Below, in pieces: positions 58,873 to 64,000 of a stretch of 64,000 bases of DNA. The position numbers were made by a program, and so were the translations under genes. The first letter of the stretch is position 1; each line of letters opens with the position of its first letter. The stretch comes from Bathymodiolus japonicus methanotrophic gill symbiont (GTDB lineage Bacteria; Pseudomonadota; Gammaproteobacteria; Methylococcales; Methylomonadaceae): contig NZ_BLYC01000003.1 of assembly GCF_019721995.1 (NCBI RefSeq), positions 1-64,000 on the forward strand, in the 5' to 3' direction. The notes beneath the pieces were generated by a model. It saw only the letters and a program-made list of their open reading frames with translations. It had not been told where the DNA came from and did no database searches.

Positions 58873-59616
58873 CATGTAATTAGCATGTCGTTTCTGCCGA
58901 TCCCACCAGACAAAGTCGGTGACGGCTTTATCGTAGACATAGAGATGTTTCTGAGAGCTGTTATTTCCCTTGTTTTGCTTTTCAATATGATCTCGTAACA
59001 CAGGTATTTCTTGATGTCTCTGAGTTCCGTTTGTCACCAGACAAAGAAATCTGAGCAACCCACTTCTGAGATTCAACGCGTAAATCCCCCCGGCCGCATA
59101 AACTTTCCCCTTGCTGTTTTTTTCAGTATGGCAAGCATGATCAATAAAATGTCCATCCGCTGCTTCTATGGTGTATTCGTCAAGTTCCGGGAATGCTTTA
59201 ACTCGATGTTCAAGTTTTTGATATTGAGAAGGTAAAATCAGGTATTCTGAGGTTGTTGTAATTTTATCGGTGTAAGCCCATGTTAATGAATGCCCCAGCC
59301 ACCTTTATCCAAAGCTATATTGACGATTTAAATGATGAGCTCAATCAGCTAAAACCCGGAGCCGCTTTGACACGGATTCAAGCCGCTTGGTTGAGCACTT
59401 GTTTAACGGGCATACTGCTAATGGACTCTGTTTGCTGGGCTAAGTTTGAGCGAGCATGCCTTGGAGATTGCAAAGTAGCCGCATTATCCTGGGTGTTTCG
59501 TAAAGCAAGTATACCCTGGGACTGGTTGCTACGGGTGAGTGTGGTCTTAATTTTAAAACGTTATGGCATTACTGAAGGTGTGTTGGCCTTTGATGAACCA
59601 GACCGAGCACGATCTA

Positions 59617-61366
59617 TAGTTTCTCAGATAAATAATTTCCAAATTTGGAGCGCTTAACCCATCTTCGTCACTTTCATCTTTCTAAGCCATTGATTCATCG
59701 GTTTAAGCGATTTTTTGTCGAAAAATTCTCTTTAAAATCAATGGTGTTTTTTTTGAAAGTTTTGTAGTGCCATTTATATTATTTTTGTCGATAAATTCAT
59801 TAACTTTTGTCAAAAAAATCATCATTATTTGAGTGTAATTTACATGCGACAAAAATACTCTAAAAAATCCAACGTTTTATACAAAAACACAAAATCTGTA
59901 GTGCCAACTGGCTACTTTTTAAAATTTTAACCAATTGATTTATAACAACTACATCATCAATAGTGACGAAGATGGGTTAAACTTAGGCGGTAACAACGAA
60001 ATCTTCCCGCAATTTTTGCATAACACAAATCACTTTACTGGCATCATGCATATAAGTGTTAAAAGTTTGCACAACTGAATCATGAAGATCTTCAAAAGTT
60101 TTAAAATACTTCATATGAGTCGAATCGCGTTTCGTATTTTTCCATAATTTCTCAATCGGATTAAAATCCGGCGAGAACGCAGGGAGACGTTCTACTGTCA
60201 AACGATCTACATTAGCTAACTTAAATTCCTTAATAACACCGCTTCCATGATACGGGGCACCATCTTCAATTAGAATAATCTTGCCTTTATAATAAGCCAG
60301 CAATTGTGTTAAAAACTCAACATAGCTTTCACCATTAAAACGCCCAGATGTTTCAGCGTGTTGTAATATCATTGGCTTATAACTCTCGATTAAGACGTTG
60401 TCGGCAATAGAATATATCGCTTCCATAAAAAGCTTCTGTGTTGGATATTTCTCATTTTTTAAGCTTTTAAGAATAGCTAAAAATTCTTGAGGCAGCCCAG
60501 CTTCTTTTAAAAGTCTAAGTGACTTTGGTTTTATCTCATAAGCCAATGATTCTCGGTATTGAAAACTCCCTCCTTCGAGTTCGATCGTACCAAACATTTT
60601 CAACCCTTTTCGAATCCCTGATGTTTTCACTGTGGGTTGCTCTCCTATTGGAGCCCAGGTTCGTGCCAATGAACCCCACATAGCAAATGACACCTCATCA
60701 CCGAATAAAACGACACTCTTTTCTTCTACCGCCTTTTCCATAATGGCAGGCAATGTTTCTTCCAGCCACGTTTTTCTTTCAAGCTCGTACTTTTCTTCTT
60801 CTTGGCGATCAGTCACAAAACGAGCTTTTTGATAACTGAAGCCCAGTTTTTTCATTAGGCTTGATAAATAGTTCAAGTTATAACGAACTTCAAATTTTAA
60901 CCAAATAAGCTCGGCAATCATCGCAGTATTCCATATTCCACAATGAAATCCATTGTCTTCTGGGCCTTTCTTTATCAACTCAACCAATTTATTTTTCTGG
61001 TCTTTAGTTAACTTTGACTTCCGACCACGTCCTTGATAGTGTTGCCCTATTAACCAACCGACACCTTTATGCATGAATGTTTTCAGCCAATTTATAATGG
61101 TTTTTTCACAGACTCACATTAGGCGTGCTATTTCTTTGATTCCCATGCATTCACTGAACCAGAGTAGAGCTTGAGTTAATCGATATAAACAAATATTACT
61201 TAGCTTGAGAGCTGTCGCCATATTTTTTTTAGTCGGTCTACAATTGACTTTGAAAAAGTGAGGGATACCATTTTTGACTGTTTCCGTTAGTGTTGGGACG
61301 AAAATTATAAGCCAGTTTCCCCTCTGTCGTTTTTGTTTGTTCGGAAATTAATTTTCTGAAAGTCTA
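59617..61366 (-). mobile_element. IS-C copy 2 (IS630 family), defective, with nested M319
   Basis: Flanked by TA (59615-59616, 61367-61368) in IS-B. The transposase frame carries a GGA to TGA change near 61114 and a shorter T run near 61225 (8 T against 9), both breaking the N-terminal part; the frame from 61074 to 59983 with the DDE motifs is open. M319 is inserted after the stop side at 59658. Confidence 0.9.
59658..59976 (+). repeat. M319 element (TTAA-target MITE), copy 2
   Basis: 319 bp, uninterrupted, ends CCCATCTTCGTCACT inverted, flanked by TTAA (59654-59657, 59977-59980). Removal restores the IS-C sequence GCGCTTAAACTTAGG. It contains several TCGACAAAAA/TTTTTGTCGA repeats internally and is AT-rich. 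Confidence 0.92.
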
Positions 61367-61593
61367 TAAGTCTACAAAACGTATTTATAAGGTTTACAAG
61401 CAGAAACACAAAGGCTCCGGCGGGTATGTTAATGGACAAACGATAGTATTATTGCTGCTAGTTACCTCATCCATTACAGTGCCTGTCGGTTTTTTCTTTT
61501 ATATGCCGGATCCAGCCTTAAAGCAGTGGGATAAAGAAGATAAACGGTTGAAAAAGAGCGGTATAGCAAAAAAATATCGGCCTATTAAGCCTG

Positions 61594-61873
61594 CAGGCGC
61601 GCCATGCTACCTCACGAAATTCCGGGACTCCTGTCGCCGTAATTCGTTCACCTACGCAGCGGATAGGGAGATGCCCAGCCGCCCTGCGTCCGCAACGACT
61701 ACGCACAAAAGCCGCTTCGTCATTACTACCTCACTGGCTGGACGGCTATTCGGAATGCAATTCTTGCTCCTCTCGCGTGCTGCTAGCACACGTCGAATCA
61801 GCGAATTGCCCTGTCGCCTATCAGGGACTAAAAATCACCACTTCGCTAAGCTACGTTTCCATGATTTCCAGCG
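61594..61873 (+). mobile_element. cassette A280, copy 5 (A/B mosaic)
   Basis: Exactly 280 bp. Near its start it reads CGCCGTAATTCG as in B260, then follows A280, with GATAGGGAGATGCCCAGCCG intermediate. The right flank starts AGAG. It ends TTTCCAGCG rather than TTTTCAGCG. Confidence 0.9.
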
Positions 61874-61973
61874 AGAGCCAACACCATCATTAAAGTATTG
61901 TTCTGCTGGGTGAAGGTAAGAGTTTGATGGCAATGGGGTCGGTGTTTTTCAAGATAGTTTCCGCCTAAATTAT

Positions 61974-63309
61974 TTAAGCCGCTTCATCAGTCCTGTCAGG
62001 ATTTAATGAAACTGGCCCTGTAGCATCCCAGTTTCTGGTTGAGCCAGACCATCTGGAAGGTTTTTCTTTTTTCTTCTGGAGATATAATTTATCTCGCATT
62101 TCAAGAATATTTTTGTCTTTTCCTTCGCTGAAAATCAGGGAAACGGAGCCTAAGCGAAGTGATGATTTTTAGTCCGCGATAGCCGTAGGGCCGTTGTTTT
62201 GTCGGAGTCTGAGCGTTAGCGAAGGTGGAGACAAAATAAAAGGCCATCCGACACGGCGTCAAGTCATTTGGAGCCTATGTTCCGACCCCTTGTTGGGTCG
62301 GGACGAGGTGACGAGGACGAATCGGGGCCGCCGGAGGCATAAGTGGTCGCGTTAAGTTTTTGCTGCTTGCTTGGGCTGGGATGCCCAAAACAAGCTTTCG
62401 CAAAAATAGCGACTCCCCGACATGTCGTTCCGCAGGTGTGACGAATTCTATTTTGCTGTGCCGGTGCTCGTTGTTATACCATTCGACAAAGTTACCTACC
62501 CATTCCCGGGCTTCATCAAGACTATCAAAGCCACTGCCAGGCCAGTCAGGACAATACTTTACCGTTCTAAAAAAAGCTTCAGAATAAGGGTTGTCATTAC
62601 TCACTCGTGGGCGGCTGTATGAGCTGGTTAAGTTTAAATCATACATTTTGCTGCGCAAGGTGAGTGATTTCATTGGTGCGCCATTATCAGAATGGAGCAC
62701 CAATGGGTTATACATCATTTTTTCCTTTAATAGGCTACGCTCAAGTAGTGTAGCGGCATCTTCGCCACTTTCTTGTTCATACACTTCAGCCCCGACTATT
62801 TTTCGGCTATAAATGTCCTCTATCATATATAAATAGTAGAACTGACCCACGAATGGGTGTTGGCATGTAGCTGATATCCCACGTCCATACCTGGTTCGCT
62901 TTTTCTGCGATATAACTCGTTGGCTTGGAGGTGTTTTTGCGCTCTTTAGCCCGCCCTCTATGTGTGACTTGTTCTGCTTTATGCAACACTCGATAAAATG
63001 ATGATTCGGAGGCAATGTAGATGCCTTTGTCTGCCAGGATAGGGACGATTTGACTCGGTGGTAAATTGGCATACTCGTCCTCATTACAGGTCATTAAAAT
63101 AGCAAGTTGCTCATATTCGCTTAATTTATTATTAGGAGATGGGCGTATGGCATCCGACCTTCTATCGGCCTCTACTCCTCCGTTAACTTGCCAGTTTTGT
63201 AAGGTACGAATGCTGATACCAACAATATCACAGGCTTTTCCCTTTCTGGCACCTTGTCCAATGGCCTCATTGATCCATGTGACATAATTTACGCGCTCTG
63301 AGTGAGGAA
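61974..63309 (-). pseudogene. IS-D orfB transposase (IS3 family), broken
   Basis: OrfB follows orfA closely and reads through WINEAIGQGARKGKACDIVGIS and VWTWDISYMPTPIRG. An extra T near 62856 shifts the frame; the other frame continues FYYLYMIEDIYSRKIVGAEV, LHSDNGAPMKSL (Asp) and NPYSEAFFRTVKY (Glu). C295 at 62126-62420 then interrupts; its removal restores PAERHEGKDKNILEMRDKL and a stop at 61974. DDE motifs are present, but the frame needs two repairs. Confidence 0.85.
62126..62420 (-). mobile_element. cassette C295, copy 5
   Basis: 295 bp in the same orientation as orfB. Removal restores TTTTCCTTCATGTCG and the orfB frame. In cassette orientation the right flank starts AAGG. Confidence 0.92.
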
Positions 63310-63855
63310 TTAAGCGTCCTCGTTTTCCTCCCAGAGCGCATCCAGCTTTTTTCTAAGCACCAATAAGGCCGCTGTTTCTGCAAGTGCTTTCTCTTTGCGA
63401 TTAAGCTCTTTCTTTAATTTTTTGTTTTCACTACGTAATTGTTTTAATACGTTTCTATCTGTTTTTTCTTGCGTCACGTTTTGCTCTGATCCTTTAATAA
63501 AATGGGTCTTCCAGGACTCAAGCTCAGCTTTATAAAGCCCATGTGTACGACAATATTCATTACACTCTTGCTCGCTCAGGGTACTTGTTTCTATAATGGC
63601 TGATAATTTTCTCTCGGCTGTCCACTGTATAGGAGAATGGCTTGTGTTTTTAGTGTTTTTGCACTTCTTATCAACATAAGTTTGCTTCCACGTATACAGC
63701 GTTCCGTAAGGAATATTTTCGGCCTTAGCTAATTCAGGTACGCTCATATTTAAGAGGTGAAGCATTTTGTTAATGATGGCATCTTTTCTTTCTTTTGGGT
63801 ATTGAGTTGTCATGGTTTTATTTTTCCGCCCCTTGTTTGAGTTATTATTTTTCAA
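63310..63855 (-). CDS. IS-D orfA, helix-turn-helix protein
   Basis: 181 residues from the ATG at 63855; an internal ATG (MTTQYPKERKDAI) at 63813 is an alternative start. The helix-turn-helix SVPELAKAENIPYGTLYTWKQ and a C-terminal coiled coil (LRSENKKLKKELNRKEKALAE) match IS3-type OrfA proteins that bind the element ends. The stop lies next to orfB. A fragment of the same gene is at 30309. Confidence 0.85.
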   Translation of the reverse strand: MKNNNSNKGRKNKTMTTQYPKERKDAIINKMLHLLNMSVPELAKAENIPYGTLYTWKQTYVDKKCKNTKNTSHSPIQWTAERKLSAIIETSTLSEQECNEYCRTHGLYKAELESWKTHFIKGSEQNVTQEKTDRNVLKQLRSENKKLKKELNRKEKALAETAALLVLRKKLDALWEENEDA

Positions 63856-63885
63856 ATAAGGCGAAAACTATCCTGACACGGGGGG

Positions 63886-63978
63886 GATGAGGTGATTAAA
63901 AGAATGGATCGTTTTATGTTTTGGTCTTTAGGCTTGACGGTATCTGCAGCTTTATTTGTGGTTTATTTTTTGAAATAA
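63886..63978 (+). pseudogene. C-terminal membrane segment of an unknown gene
   Basis: The frame DEVIKRMDRFMFWSLGLTVS continues through one hydrophobic segment (AALFVVYFLK) to a TAA at 63976-63978. It enters from the IS-D border, so it is the 3' remnant of a gene disrupted by IS-D, or a 24-residue small membrane protein from the ATG at 63904. Confidence 0.4.
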
Positions 63979-64000
63979 CCTTCCTCCTGCTTTACAATTG

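Larger units (their letters stand above)
57881..59201 (-). mobile_element. IS-A copy 5, left half, with nested M204
   Basis: Begins CATCAGTG, missing TTCCCCTAT of the end. Contains the C-terminal transposase frame (to about 58524) and a middle part (58873-59201). M204 separates them with a TCATGTAA duplication. It ends in TTTAA at IS-B copy e; its right half is at 32917-33494. Confidence 0.88.
59202..61936 (+). mobile_element. IS-B copy e, with nested IS-C and A280, 3' truncated
   Basis: The left end CTCGATGTTCAAG follows TTTAA. The transposase starts MLMNAPATFIQ at 59280 and is cut by IS-C at 59617; the sequence continues at 61369 exactly (CGATCTA-AGTCTAC). A280 at 61594-61873 bridges a deletion of most of the C-terminal region; after it only the last 60 bp of IS-B remain, without the terminal repeat. 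Confidence 0.86.
61937..63884 (-). mobile_element. IS-D (IS3 family), with nested C295
   Basis: Imperfect inverted ends: AAGATAGTTTCCGCC near 61950 and the inverse of GGCGAAAACTATC near 63862-63874. It carries an orfA/orfB arrangement and one C295 insertion. Exact ends are uncertain by about ten bases. Confidence 0.82.

Overview
The window looks like a piece of a gammaproteobacterial chromosome. The evidence is an Xps-type type II secretion operon (gspE-F-G-H-I-J-K-L-M-N-D), a monomeric NADP-isocitrate dehydrogenase, glmU-glmS and anaerobic-type cobalamin genes (cbiD, cbiET, cobI). A methanotroph of the Methylococcales is my guess from gene style and repeat load; nothing in the window proves it. 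The base composition is AT-leaning and insertion sequences are extremely dense.

Layout. 0-1 kb: an edge-truncated transposase and dispersed repeats. 1-4.7 kb: cobalamin genes and a small membrane protein. 5.1-8.2 kb: a transglutaminase-like gene broken by three nested mobile elements. 8.5-11.7 kb: glmU-glmS. 11.8-14 kb: a 3-methyladenine glycosylase remnant, an IS3 element and an FtsX-type permease remnant. 14.2-16.6 kb: an unrecognised membrane protein and coiled-coil protein pair, the second truncated. 18.2-20.5 kb: isocitrate dehydrogenase. 20.7-24.2 kb: a pile of mobile elements. 24.3-27.9 kb: a secreted trypsin-like protease and two family-2 glycosyltransferases. 27.9-35.2 kb: a BrnT-like toxin remnant and more mobile elements, including an IS30. 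35.2-38.8 kb: a secreted protein gene split by two elements. 39-40.7 kb: a glycosyltransferase. 40.8-44.9 kb: an IS110/IS1111 element and others. 44.9-46.6 kb: a broken beta-helix protein gene. 46.8-57.3 kb: the intact type II secretion operon. 57.5-64 kb: a sigma-54 regulator remnant and a stack of nested elements.

I use working names for the recurrent elements. IS-A is an IS4-family element (ends CATCAGTGTTCCC, about 1.53 kb, 8-bp target duplication). IS-B is an IS4-like element (ends CTCGATGTTCAAG, about 1.52 kb, 5-bp duplication). IS-C is an IS630 element (TA target). IS-D and IS-E are IS3 elements. M204, M152, M319 and M175 are small non-autonomous inverted-repeat elements. A280, B260 and C295 are three GC-rich cassettes.

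The most interesting observation is the A280/B260/C295 family. Complete copies have exactly fixed lengths and have no inverted-repeat ends. They insert with no target duplication: in ten cases removing the cassette exactly restores a reading frame or a known element sequence. They are mosaics of shared end modules, lie in both orientations relative to the genes they interrupt, and all end in CAGCG. In all 13 copies with a readable right flank, the fourth base after the end is G. This fits hairpin-guided single-strand transposition (HUH/RAYT or IS200-like), but no transposase for them is in the window. A second unusual case is a 63-bp REP dimer inserted in frame into the leader peptide of the pseudopilin GspH.
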